A stretch of DNA of 64,000 nucleotides from Paraburkholderia sp. BL10I2N1 (GTDB lineage: Bacteria; Pseudomonadota; Gammaproteobacteria; Burkholderiales; Burkholderiaceae): NCBI RefSeq assembly GCF_004361815.1, contig NZ_SNWA01000001.1:1550001-1614000 (forward strand). The letters run 5' to 3'. The notes below the pieces were generated by a model, which saw only the letters and a list, made by a program, of their open reading frames with translations, had not been told where the DNA came from and ran no database searches. The position numbers and the translations under genes are program-made. Shown in pieces: positions 44,237 through 52,049 of this stretch. Every line of letters begins with the position of its first letter. Within the stretch, counting starts at the first letter, position 1.

Positions 44237-45268
44237 TGTTGGCTGTTTTGCTTCGGTAAATACCCTAACCGACGCGCGTTCGACGAGCGGACCGTCGAGT
44301 TTCACCATGCGGTGGCGCACCGGAGCGCCCGCCGCGCGGTTGTGTTCTTCCTGCAATAACGTTTCCACCGCCCAGCGGCCCAGTTCGTAGTTCGGGAGCA
44401 CGACCGTGGAAAGCGGTGGATGGGTGTGGCGGGCGATTTCCTGGTCGTCGTAGCCGAGCACTGAGACGTCCTCCGGCACCCGGTGGCCGAGTTGTTTAAG
44501 CGCCTCGATGGCGCCTAGCGCCATCAGGTCGTTCGCGCAGAAGATGGCGGTCGGCGGATTGGCTTCGCGCATCAGCGACAGCGTCTGCTCGAAGCCGGTG
44601 CCGGAACTCCAGTCGCCGTCGCGCACGAGTTCCGGTGCGAACGGCAGGTCGGCGGTGGCGAGCGCGGTGCGGTAGCCCTTCAGGCGATCCTTCGCGGCGT
44701 CCTGCCACGGTTCGCCGTTGATGTACCCGATGCGGCGGTGACCTGCGCGCAGCAGATATTCGGTTGCGACGTGACCGCCTGCAACTTCGGCCGGCACGAC
44801 CGATGACAGCCCGCCATCGCTCGTGTAGCAGTTGAGCAGCACGGTGGGGACCTTCGACAGCGCGGCCGGCAGCGTGACCTTGCGGGTGTAGACCGTCGCG
44901 TAGATCACACCGAACACGTTGGGGCTGGCGAGCGCCGCTTCGAGCACCTGCTGCTCGATCTCGGCGTTGCCGTGCGTCGAGTAGACAGCGAGCATCTTGC
45001 CGTTCGCAAAGGCGGCGTCGCGCGCGCCGTCGATGTTGACCACCGGGTGCGGGCTGGTCGAGATTTCGTCGGCCAGATAGACGATCAGGCGGCGTTCGTC
45101 CTTCGAGGCGGGCAGTGTTTCGCGGGTCGACAGCCGGTAGCCGAGGTCGTGCGCGGCCTTCAGCACCTTGTCGCGGGTGGCTTCGGAGAATTTGGCGCCG
45201 GTAGCGTTGTTCAGGACGAGCGAGACAGTCGATTGCGACACGCCGGTGAGCTTGGCGATGTCGGTCAT
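44216..45268 (-). CDS. LacI-family transcriptional repressor
   Basis: A 350-residue regulator: helix-turn-helix MTDIAKLTGVSQSTVSLVLNN, hinge region near residue 45-60, then a sugar-binding periplasmic-binding-protein-like domain (YINGEPWQDAAKDRLKGYRTAL; AIFCANDLMALGAIEALKQLGHRVPEDVSVLGYDD). Placed between the ytfQ operon and the aldose 1-epimerase gene, it is the likely repressor of both. Its C-terminal residues TTNIISD are encoded by the operator-like palindrome, an unusual overlap of coding and regulatory sequence. Confidence 0.93.
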   Translation of the reverse strand: MTDIAKLTGVSQSTVSLVLNNATGAKFSEATRDKVLKAAHDLGYRLSTRETLPASKDERRLIVYLADEISTSPHPVVNIDGARDAAFANGKMLAVYSTHGNAEIEQQVLEAALASPNVFGVIYATVYTRKVTLPAALSKVPTVLLNCYTSDGGLSSVVPAEVAGGHVATEYLLRAGHRRIGYINGEPWQDAAKDRLKGYRTALATADLPFAPELVRDGDWSSGTGFEQTLSLMREANPPTAIFCANDLMALGAIEALKQLGHRVPEDVSVLGYDDQEIARHTHPPLSTVVLPNYELGRWAVETLLQEEHNRAAGAPVRHRMVKLDGPLVERASVRVFTEAKQPTTNIISD

Positions 45269-45367
45269 GGTGGGACGGCGTTGAGTCGATTTTTTTCATT
45301 GAGCAGGCCGCGCCGATCGCGCGGCGAAAGCAGAGGGCGCGGAGGGCGCCGGCGCTCTGACGGTACC

Positions 45368-45378
45368 ACTAATAATAT
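45368..45378. promoter_or_regulatory. Partial operator in the lacI-galM divergent region
   Basis: ACTAATAATAT, identical to the core of the other two sites, 100 bp upstream of the repressor start. Suggests autoregulation or looping. Confidence 0.5.
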
Positions 45379-45451
45379 GCCCCGGGCAACGCGCGCTAAC
45401 CCGGCTGTTTTGTGCTTCGAAGCCGTGCCCTATCGACCGCTATTGTTTCAG

Positions 45452-45466
45452 ATTATTACTAATAAT
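45452..45466. promoter_or_regulatory. Operator upstream of the aldose 1-epimerase gene
   Basis: ATTATTACTAATAAT is a perfect 15-base palindrome containing the TAATAAT core shared with the other sites. It lies in an AT-rich island in otherwise GC-rich DNA. Confidence 0.6.
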
Positions 45467-45583
45467 ATTGACGGGATGCGCTTCACCGTGCGATTCTCGG
45501 GCGCGGACTTTCAGAGTGCGCCGGCTGCGCGCGACGCGCAGCAAGTCACCAGAGACGACCAGGGCGCCTTAGCAACCTTCGAT

Positions 45584-46561
45584 ATGACCATGCGCAATGT
45601 TTCCTTCAATCCGGTTCGGCCGGAGGCATCGAACGATGCGTGGCTCGACGATCCTTCGCTGATCGCGCTTCGCAGCGGCCGCACGGAATTGCGGGTGGCG
45701 CCGCAGGTAGGCGGCTCGATTGCGGCGTACTACGAGCGAACCGGCGAGGGGTTTCTTCACTGGCTGCGCCCGGCCACGCGCGGGGCGCTCGCCGCCCGCG
45801 ATCCCTTGCAGATGGCGAGCTTTCCCCTCTTTCCCTATTGCAACCGCATCCGCGACGCGCGCTTCGAGTTCGACGGCCGTCCGATCGATCTGGCCGGCGA
45901 CGGAAACACGTTCGCTCACGCGCTGCACGGTCATGCGTGGCGGCGCGCCTGGCAGGTCGGTGCACGCACCGCGTCATCGGTTCAACTGGATCTGGACCAC
46001 ACGCCGGATTCCAGGGTCACGGGCGACTGGCCGTTCCGCTATAGCGCGCGGCAGCAGATCGAACTGATCGGAGACGCACTGCATATGACACTATCGGCGC
46101 GCAATCTCGACGACCGGCCGATGCCATTCGGCATGGGCCATCACCCCTACTATCCGCGAACACGGGACACGCGCGTGACGGCTTCCGTCGATGCAATGTG
46201 GCATGCCGATCCGGACGTGCTGCCGACGCATCTCGGCGCCCATCCTGCGGTCGAAGCGCTACGCGAAGGGATGTCGGCGGATGCCTTCGATCTGGATAAC
46301 AACTTCACTGGCTGGGGGCGCGAGGCGGTTATCGCATGGCCGGAGGAAAGGCGCGAGGTGACGCTGATCGCAGACGCGAAGTTTGGGCAGATGGTGGTGT
46401 TCGCGCCTGCGAGCGAGGCGTTGCTGTGCGTCGAGCCGGTGTCCAACACGACCGACTGCTTCAACCTGTCGAGCGAAACGCGGGAGCACGTAGGCGGTTG
46501 CGTGCTGATGCCCGGCGAGGAAATCTCGGGTGTCCTGAAGTGGGTACCAGCAAGATTTTGA
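45584..46561 (+). CDS. Aldose 1-epimerase (galactose mutarotase) family protein
   Basis: A 325-residue beta-sandwich epimerase. The catalytic His is in FGMGHHPYYPRT and the general base Glu in LLCVEPVSNTTDCFN; FPLFPYCNRIRDARFEFDG and HALHGHAWRRAWQV are substrate-site segments. It interconverts sugar anomers, fitting intake of a reducing sugar by the neighbouring importer. The start is uncertain: ATG at 45584 is chosen because residues upstream look non-conserved. An in-frame ATG at 45476 lies 10 bp after the operator, and neither has a clear ribosome binding site. Confidence 0.88.
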   Translation: MTMRNVSFNPVRPEASNDAWLDDPSLIALRSGRTELRVAPQVGGSIAAYYERTGEGFLHWLRPATRGALAARDPLQMASFPLFPYCNRIRDARFEFDGRPIDLAGDGNTFAHALHGHAWRRAWQVGARTASSVQLDLDHTPDSRVTGDWPFRYSARQQIELIGDALHMTLSARNLDDRPMPFGMGHHPYYPRTRDTRVTASVDAMWHADPDVLPTHLGAHPAVEALREGMSADAFDLDNNFTGWGREAVIAWPEERREVTLIADAKFGQMVVFAPASEALLCVEPVSNTTDCFNLSSETREHVGGCVLMPGEEISGVLKWVPARF

Positions 46562-46633
46562 TTGCAGGCCTTTACGGCTCACGTCGACGTCGATACCCCG
46601 TGAGAACCGTGACGTACATCGGACATCCCTGCC

Positions 46634-47431
46634 CTATCCCACCTGCAGCCGCGCCATATACGGCAAATGATCCGACAGCCACGCCGTTTCCTGGGTGGGC
46701 TGAATCCACTCGATCGGCTTCATGTCGCGCACGAACATCTTGTCGAGCGCGAGTGCCGGCGAAAACGCGGGAAATGTACGGGCGGGTTCGCCGAGCAACG
46801 TGGCCACTTCGTGCAAGCCATGTTCGCCGAAGAGCGGCACCGAGTCGTTGCGCCAGTCGTTGAAGTCGCCCGCGAGTACCAGTGGACCCTGCGGCGCTTC
46901 CTTCGCAATCCAGTGCGCGATCCAGTTCATCTGACGCAACCGCGCGGCGCGCGTCAGTGCGAGATGGGCGCACAGCAAGGTGACGGAGTGCCCGCCAAAC
47001 GTCGCGCGAGCGACGAGCAGCCCGCGCCGCTCGAAGCGGTGTGCGGAAATGTCCCAGCGGCCGCCCAGGTCCAGCGGGTGCGGCGACAGAATGGCATTGC
47101 CGTGCCGCCACGACGGCTTGAACACGTTCGGCCCGAGCGCGATTTCCAACTCCAGCGCCCGCGCGATTTCGGTCGCCTGACAATGCCAGATGTCGTCGGT
47201 GGGGTCGCCGAGCGGCGCGCCAAAGGTGGATGACAACACCGGTGAAGGCATGCGGCGCGCCATCGCTTCCTGAAGGAAGTAGGCGTCGGCGTGTGTCGAC
47301 TGGACCCAGCGCTGCATCGCCTGCCACGCCTGAAAGCCGAGTGGCGAGCGGCCTTTGTGCAGGTTCCAGCTCACTGCGATGAAATCTTTGAGGTGTGCGC
47401 TATCGCGGATCAGTTCTTCGGGGTTTCGCAT
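46634..47431 (-). CDS. Endonuclease/exonuclease/phosphatase (EEP) family protein
   Basis: A 265-residue EEP-fold hydrolase. The metal and catalytic residues are visible: Asn in VSWNLHKG, Glu in YFLQEAM, His in LLCAHLALT, Asp and Asn in LAGDFNDWR, and the final SDH in AWLSDHLPY. Such proteins hydrolyse phosphodiester bonds in nucleic acids or phospholipids. In many proteobacteria this type sits beside cardiolipin synthase; no such gene is here. It is leftward, convergent with the epimerase gene. Confidence 0.9.
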   Translation of the reverse strand: MRNPEELIRDSAHLKDFIAVSWNLHKGRSPLGFQAWQAMQRWVQSTHADAYFLQEAMARRMPSPVLSSTFGAPLGDPTDDIWHCQATEIARALELEIALGPNVFKPSWRHGNAILSPHPLDLGGRWDISAHRFERRGLLVARATFGGHSVTLLCAHLALTRAARLRQMNWIAHWIAKEAPQGPLVLAGDFNDWRNDSVPLFGEHGLHEVATLLGEPARTFPAFSPALALDKMFVRDMKPIEWIQPTQETAWLSDHLPYMARLQVG

Positions 47432-47462
47432 GCCGGGTTGTCCAGGTCTTTCTTCATCGATG

Positions 47463-47957
47463 TCATGGATTGGTGGCGAGACTCGCGCGCACCTGGTAGA
47501 CCAGCGTCGGATCTTTATCGACGATCGTCCAGGTGACCCACTGGCCGGCCGGCAACGTCAGGCCCGGATGACTTGCCGACACCAGGCGCGGCTGAGGCGG
47601 CAACTTGCAGCCCGTGGCGGTCTGCGTCGCTCTGGGGTCCTCGAGCGTTTCCTGAGCATCGATGGCGAGTGTGATGTCGGTGGCGCTGGCCTGTGTTGGC
47701 GAAACGGTCAGCGTGCGCGACAGGTCAATGCTGCCGCCGGGCGCATCCTTGCAGCCGACGTTGTGCGTGACGACATGATGGTGCGTGTCCGTGCGCGCCT
47801 GGCCTACGGTTGTCGTACCGTCGAAGGCATCGACCTGCTGGCCGTCGTTCATCACCTGCAACTCCCAGTGCACCGCCTGCTGCGCGGGGCGCTGCTGTGA
47901 GTGAGCCAACAGTGCCGAAGTGCCGAATATCACGGCAACGACGCTGGTTTTCCACAT
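47463..47957 (-). CDS. Exported hypothetical protein
   Basis: A 164-residue protein with a Sec signal (MWKTSVVAVIFGTSALLAHS). The mature part is beta-rich with two cysteines (HNVGCKD, TATGCKLPP) and ends AGQWVTWTIVDKDPTLVYQVRAS. No family recognised. It lies 31 bp upstream of the EEP gene on the same strand and may be co-transcribed with it. Confidence 0.7.
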   Translation of the reverse strand: MWKTSVVAVIFGTSALLAHSQQRPAQQAVHWELQVMNDGQQVDAFDGTTTVGQARTDTHHHVVTHNVGCKDAPGGSIDLSRTLTVSPTQASATDITLAIDAQETLEDPRATQTATGCKLPPQPRLVSASHPGLTLPAGQWVTWTIVDKDPTLVYQVRASLATNP

Positions 47958-48347
47958 ATCGTGTCTCCGGAGGCGGCTTCATCCGCCCGGTCGGGCTGAA
48001 GCCCATCTTACGCTGGAACGGGCAAAAGATTTCTGACACCGGAGTGGGGGGCGGGTTCAGCCATGCCCCATCGCTGATGGCGATAGAGTCGCGCCGGTTC
48101 AAGCATTCTGACGTTCAGCGGCGGCCGGTCCGCGGGTGAAAACGGACCGCCGTGGGTCGTTTTGCGAGGCGCCACGGTGTTAGCAGCAGACCCGCATGGC
48201 TGCTCGCTTGCAAGTGAATATTGCATCGATACACTGAATTCTGAAGCGATGTTTTGCCAATGTCGCTTCGGCGGGAACGGGCAGGAAGATGCAGGCACAC
48301 GCAGGACTCGCGGGTAAATCCGGCACATCAAAAGAACGGGGTGAACT
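47958..48347. other. Divergent intergenic region
   Basis: 390 bp between the exported protein and the AAA ATPase gene. No ORF or operator could be supported; it should contain both promoters. Confidence 0.45.
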
Positions 48348-49325
48348 ATGACGACAGCCATGGTCAGACAGGAAATCGCGGTGGCGTCGTTCAGCCAGGT
48401 GTACGACCTCGATCGGGTCGAGACGGCGCTGAACGATCTGGGCGAAGGAGCAAGTGATGCTCTGCGCGCCACCTACGAAAAGATGCTGAAGGTCGGCAAC
48501 CTGCGTTTTTGCGTGAAGCCGAACCGGATGCCGTCGATTGACGACCTGATCGACGCGCTCCCCAACTTCTCCGAGCCGCTCGACGATGTGCGCCGCCAGG
48601 TCGCGCTGTGCCTCGAAACGGAAGACCGGCTCGAGCTGATGCCGATCCTGCTGCTCGGCGATCCTGGCATCGGCAAGACACACTTTGCGAAGCAGTTGTC
48701 GCGGCTCCTCGGCACGTCATATCACTACGTCGCGATGAGTTCGCTGACGGCAGGATGGATCCTGTCGGGCGCGTCGTCGCAATGGAAGAACGCGAGGCCA
48801 GGCAAGGTGTTCGACGCGCTGGTGCATGGCAGTTACGCCAACCCGGTGATCGCGGTCGATGAAATCGACAAGGCCAGCGGCGATTCGCAATACGATCCGC
48901 TCGGGGCGCTCTACGCGCTGCTGGAACACGACACCGCGCAGACCTTCATCGACGAATTCGCTGAAGTGCCGATCAATGCGGGCCACGTGATCTGGATCGC
49001 GACAGCCAACGACGAGCGCAGCATTCCGGAGCCGATTCTGAACCGGATGAACGTCTACGAGATCCCGGCGCCTGACCGTGAAGGTGCGCGACGCATCGCA
49101 CAGTCGATTTACGATGAAATTCGTTCGGCGCACGCCTGGGGGCAGCGCTTCCCGGCCGAGCTTGGCGATTTGACGCTCGATGCGCTCACGCGCGCGTCAC
49201 CCCGCGAAATGCGGCGCGCGATCCTGAATGGTTTTGGCGCCGCACGCATCAGCGGACGTGACCATATCGCGGCGGATGATATCCGGCTCGATCATGCCGC
49301 ACGACGCAAACCCATCGGTTTTTGA
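48348..49325 (+). CDS. Lon-like AAA+ ATPase without protease domain
   Basis: A 325-residue AAA+ protein. Walker A is LLGDPGIGKTH (about 103-112), Walker B is VIAVDEIDKAS (Asp171, Glu172), sensor 1 is IWIATANDERSIPEPILNRMNVYEI, and an arginine-rich C-terminal helical lid follows (ASPREMRRAILNGFGAARI). The Walker A/B spacing and the ILNRMNVYEI segment resemble Lon's ATPase domain, but there is no LON N-terminal domain or Ser-Lys protease domain. It is a single gene with its own terminator; role unknown. Confidence 0.85.
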   Translation: MTTAMVRQEIAVASFSQVYDLDRVETALNDLGEGASDALRATYEKMLKVGNLRFCVKPNRMPSIDDLIDALPNFSEPLDDVRRQVALCLETEDRLELMPILLLGDPGIGKTHFAKQLSRLLGTSYHYVAMSSLTAGWILSGASSQWKNARPGKVFDALVHGSYANPVIAVDEIDKASGDSQYDPLGALYALLEHDTAQTFIDEFAEVPINAGHVIWIATANDERSIPEPILNRMNVYEIPAPDREGARRIAQSIYDEIRSAHAWGQRFPAELGDLTLDALTRASPREMRRAILNGFGAARISGRDHIAADDIRLDHAARRKPIGF

Positions 49326-49370
49326 GCAATTCCATGGATTTTGCCTCCGTTTAAGGCCGTCTTTCCCATG

Positions 49371-49395
49371 AAACCGCCTGCGGGCGGTTTTCTTT
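49371..49395 (+). terminator. Intrinsic terminator of the AAA ATPase gene
   Basis: AAACCGCC (49371-49378) and GGCGGTTT (49383-49390) with a TGCG loop, then TCTTTC. Confidence 0.8.
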
Positions 49396-49415
49396 CGTCT
49401 GTGAATCGCCTCGCC

Positions 49416-49435
49416 ATTGTTGTTTGAATAACAAT
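49416..49435. promoter_or_regulatory. Inverted repeat upstream of the small exported protein gene
   Basis: ATTGTT (49416-49421) and AACAAT (49430-49435) are separated by 8 bp in an AT-rich patch about 115 bp before the next start. The T-N-A style dyad is compatible with a regulator site, but the binder is unknown. Confidence 0.35.
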
Positions 49436-49550
49436 AGTAAGTTGCCTCAATCAGAATGGATTTTTGATAGTCAGGGAATACACTAAGTCTTCATGCACTG
49501 CAGATGCGTTCGCGCACCAGGCGCTCATTCAACGACTTCAGGACTCCCTC

Positions 49551-49754
49551 ATGAGAACCACTTCTTTTGCCCTGCTGTTTTCTGCTGCCGTTGCTGCACC
49601 TGCTTTCGCAAGCGGTGATGGCGCAGAGCCGTCGCATCGCCCCGCAGCGGCCGCGCCGCAGCAGCCCGGCACGGCTGCGCGCGCCGATGCCACGTCGGAC
49701 ATCGCCAGCACGCAACGCGACCGCCCGATGAACGAAGGCACGGCCCGGAACTGA
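49551..49754 (+). CDS. Small exported hypothetical protein
   Basis: A 67-residue product. The signal peptide is MRTTSFALLFSAAVAAPAFA, with AFA-S cleavage. The mature 47 residues are hydrophilic, rich in Ala, Pro, Arg and Asp, and likely unstructured. No family recognised. A strong hairpin terminator follows, which supports a real transcript. Confidence 0.6.
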   Translation: MRTTSFALLFSAAVAAPAFASGDGAEPSHRPAAAAPQQPGTAARADATSDIASTQRDRPMNEGTARN

Positions 49755-49792
49755 GGCCGGATCGTAGTCCGGTCGAAAGGGCCTCGTAAAAA

Positions 49793-49824
49793 GAATGCCC
49801 GCAGTCGGGAGACTGCGGGCATTC
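49793..49824. terminator. Strong hairpin, probable bidirectional terminator
   Basis: A perfect 14-bp stem, GAATGCCCGCAGTC (49793-49806) and GACTGCGGGCATTC (49811-49824), closed by GGGA. It lies 38 bp after the small exported protein gene. An AAAAA run precedes it and no strong T run follows. Confidence 0.75.
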
Positions 49825-49971
49825 TGCTCCGGAGCGGCGTCGTACAATTTGCTTAAGTAGAGCAGATACGTTCGACAACGAGCGGTATGCAGCGCAAAGC
49901 GGCGGCATCCTGTTTTTAAAACTCAGCGGGTCGACGAGGCAGTGCGCGGGCTCTAGACCGCGTCAAGGGAC

Positions 49972-51078
49972 ATGGATCAGATCGAATGTGTAGTGATCGG
50001 CGCAGGCGTCGTCGGCCTCGCCGTGGCACGCGCGCTGGCGGCGCGCGGCCATGAGGTCATCGTGCTGGAGTCGGCCGAAGCGATTGGCGTCGGCACCAGT
50101 TCTCGCAACAGTGAAGTGATACACGCGGGTCTCTACTACCCACGTGGCTCGCTGAAGGCAACGCTTTGCGTGCGCGGCCGCGAAATGCTCTACGAATACT
50201 GCGCGGCGCACAGCGTGCCCCACCAGCGCTGCGGCAAACTTCTTGTCGCGACGGCGCGCAACCAGATTCCGCAACTCGAGGGCATTCTGGCGCGCGGCAA
50301 GGAAAACGGCGTGCTCGACCTGATGCGGATCAGCGGCGAAGCAGCGCAGGCGCTCGAGCCTGCCCTGCAATGCGTCGAGGCAGTGTTCTCGCCGCAGACG
50401 GGTATCGTCGACAGTCATCAATTGATGCTCGCCATTCAGGGCGACGCCGAGCGCGATGGCGCGGTGTGCGCGTTCCACGCGCCCGTGGAAGCGATCGAGG
50501 CGAACAACGGACGCTTCGTCGTGAAAGTCGGCGGCACGGCGCCCACGACGATCATTGCCGCCTGCGTCATCAACAGTGCCGGTCTGCAGGCGAATGCGCT
50601 GGCGTGCCGGATCCGTGGGCTCGACGCCCGTCACGTTCCGCCGCTCTATCTCGCGCGCGGCAACTACTTCAGCGTGTCCGGCCGCGCACCGTTTAGCCGT
50701 CTGATCTATCCGATGCCGAACGACGCGGGGCTTGGTGTTCATCTGACCATCGATCTCGGCGGCCAGGCGCGCTTTGGTCCGGACGTCGAATGGGTCGACA
50801 GCCTCAACTACGATGTCGATCCGCATCGTGCCGAAGCCTTTTACGCCGCAATCCGGGCCTACTGGCCGCAACTCCCGGACGATGCACTGCAGCCCGCCTA
50901 TGCCGGCATTCGTCCAAAGCTCTCCGGGCCGGGTGAGCCGCCTGCAGACTTTCTGATCCAGGGGGCGGCTGCGCACGGTGTGCGTGGCCTCGTCAACCTT
51001 TTCGGCATCGAATCGCCGGGATTGACGGCGTGTCTCGCGATTGCGCAGCGCGTCTGCGAACTGGCGGGACGCGGCTGA
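49972..51078 (+). CDS. FAD-dependent oxidoreductase, L-2-hydroxyglutarate oxidase type
   Basis: A 368-residue DAO-family flavoprotein. The dinucleotide-binding motif is [28 protein letters not shown] (6-33), with [23 protein letters not shown], a segment characteristic of L2HGDH/LhgO enzymes. [23 protein letters not shown] closes the FAD site at the C-terminus. Expected reaction: oxidation of L-2-hydroxyglutarate (or a related 2-hydroxy acid) to the keto acid. It is a single gene with no partner that would confirm the substrate. Confidence 0.9.
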   Translation: MDQIECVVIGAGVVGLAVARALAARGHEVIVLESAEAIGVGTSSRNSEVIHAGLYYPRGSLKATLCVRGREMLYEYCAAHSVPHQRCGKLLVATARNQIPQLEGILARGKENGVLDLMRISGEAAQALEPALQCVEAVFSPQTGIVDSHQLMLAIQGDAERDGAVCAFHAPVEAIEANNGRFVVKVGGTAPTTIIAACVINSAGLQANALACRIRGLDARHVPPLYLARGNYFSVSGRAPFSRLIYPMPNDAGLGVHLTIDLGGQARFGPDVEWVDSLNYDVDPHRAEAFYAAIRAYWPQLPDDALQPAYAGIRPKLSGPGEPPADFLIQGAAAHGVRGLVNLFGIESPGLTACLAIAQRVCELAGRG

Positions 51079-51246
51079 AGGGACGTCCCCCAGTTGCGCC
51101 GGGCGCAAGTTCCGCGCCCAGGCGCTCCCGTGCGGATTCGCTTATTCCAGGCATTTAAGGGAACCCAGGCGGCCGCTTCATTGTTATTCTTGGGGAAGCG
51201 CTGTCGTCAGAACGGCGTTCAGTTTAATAACATGGAGTGTGTCCCC

Positions 51247-51558
51247 ATGAAGTCATCCCGTCGTACGTTTTTGATTACGAGCATCGGCGTTGCGTCGACG
51301 CTCGCTCTGTCCCGCCAGGCGTTCGCCGATGCACCCAAGGTAGCCGAAACCGATCCGACCGCTGTGGCGCTCGGCTACAAGAGCGACGCAAGCAAGGTCG
51401 ACAAGGCGAAGTTCACGAAATTCGTCGCCGGCCAGAACTGTGGCAACTGCAGCTTCTTTCAGGGCAAGCCTACTGACGCCTATGCCGGATGCCCGATGTT
51501 CGCCGGCAAGCAGGTCGCGAACACGGGATGGTGCAGCGCATATAACAAGAAGGCCTGA
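51247..51558 (+). CDS. High-potential iron-sulfur protein (HiPIP)
   Basis: A 103-residue periplasmic electron carrier. The N-terminus MKSSRRTFLITSIGVASTLALSRQAFA is a twin-arginine signal (SRRTFL). The mature part has the four [4Fe-4S] ligands Cys65 and Cys68 (NCGNCSFF), Cys82 (AGCPMF) and Cys96 (GWCSAYN), with canonical spacing. HiPIPs shuttle electrons to terminal oxidases or photosynthetic reaction centres. The ATG at 51247 is fixed by the Tat signal; the upstream in-frame extension is intergenic. Confidence 0.95.
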   Translation: MKSSRRTFLITSIGVASTLALSRQAFADAPKVAETDPTAVALGYKSDASKVDKAKFTKFVAGQNCGNCSFFQGKPTDAYAGCPMFAGKQVANTGWCSAYNKKA

Positions 51559-51641
51559 TAGTCTGAAGAAGCGCATTCATGCTGCGTCTCGTCTGAAAAG
51601 GCGGCGCAGCATGACATTGTGCCCTCTTCCGCTCGTTACGG

Positions 51642-51676
51642 AAGCGCCTGTCGCGGAATGCGTCCGGCGCTTTTTT
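51642..51676 (+). terminator. Probable intrinsic terminator after HiPIP
   Basis: AAGCGCC (51642-51648) and GGCGCTT (51666-51672) with a 17-nt interval, ending in six T (51671-51676). Confidence 0.7.
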
Positions 51677-51680
51677 GTGC

Positions 51681-52049
51681 CTTGAAATCTACGTGCTGAT
51701 CAGCTATCTGCCCGCCTTCGCCGTCAAGAAACTGAAGCTGCCCTACGCGCAGTCGTTCTACGCGGTGATCTTCGGCAATCTGCTGTTGATGGTACTTTCG
51801 CCGATCGCGGGCGCATGATCGGATCGCCGGGGGCGCAAGGGGCTTACGCTGTGGTCGCCGATCACTACGCTGGTGCTGATCTATCCGCTCTTTCCATGGC
51901 TCGCTGGCGCGCCAAGCGCGTCGAAGCTGATTCTCGTGCAGGCGATCCTGTTGGTGACGCTGGCGGGCCTCACGCTGTCGATCATCGCGGTGGCCTGCAT
52001 TCCGGCGATGCGCCACGTCGATCTCGACGCGCGGCGCAAGCCAGCCTGA
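51681..52049 (+). pseudogene. Remnant of an MHS-family MFS transporter
   Basis: The + strand frame from 51681 reads YVLISYLPAFAVKKLKLPYAQ, then LLLMVLSPIAGA, an in-frame TGA (51816-51818), then SDRRGRKGLTLW, and finally SIIAVACIPAMRHVDLD to a stop at 52047-52049. These match the middle and C-terminal end of metabolite:H+ symporters (MHS family). The first half is absent, and the segment between about helix 8 and the last helix is missing (junction after LLVTLAG), so this is a deleted, stop-bearing relic. It ends right against the amidase stop. Confidence 0.8.
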
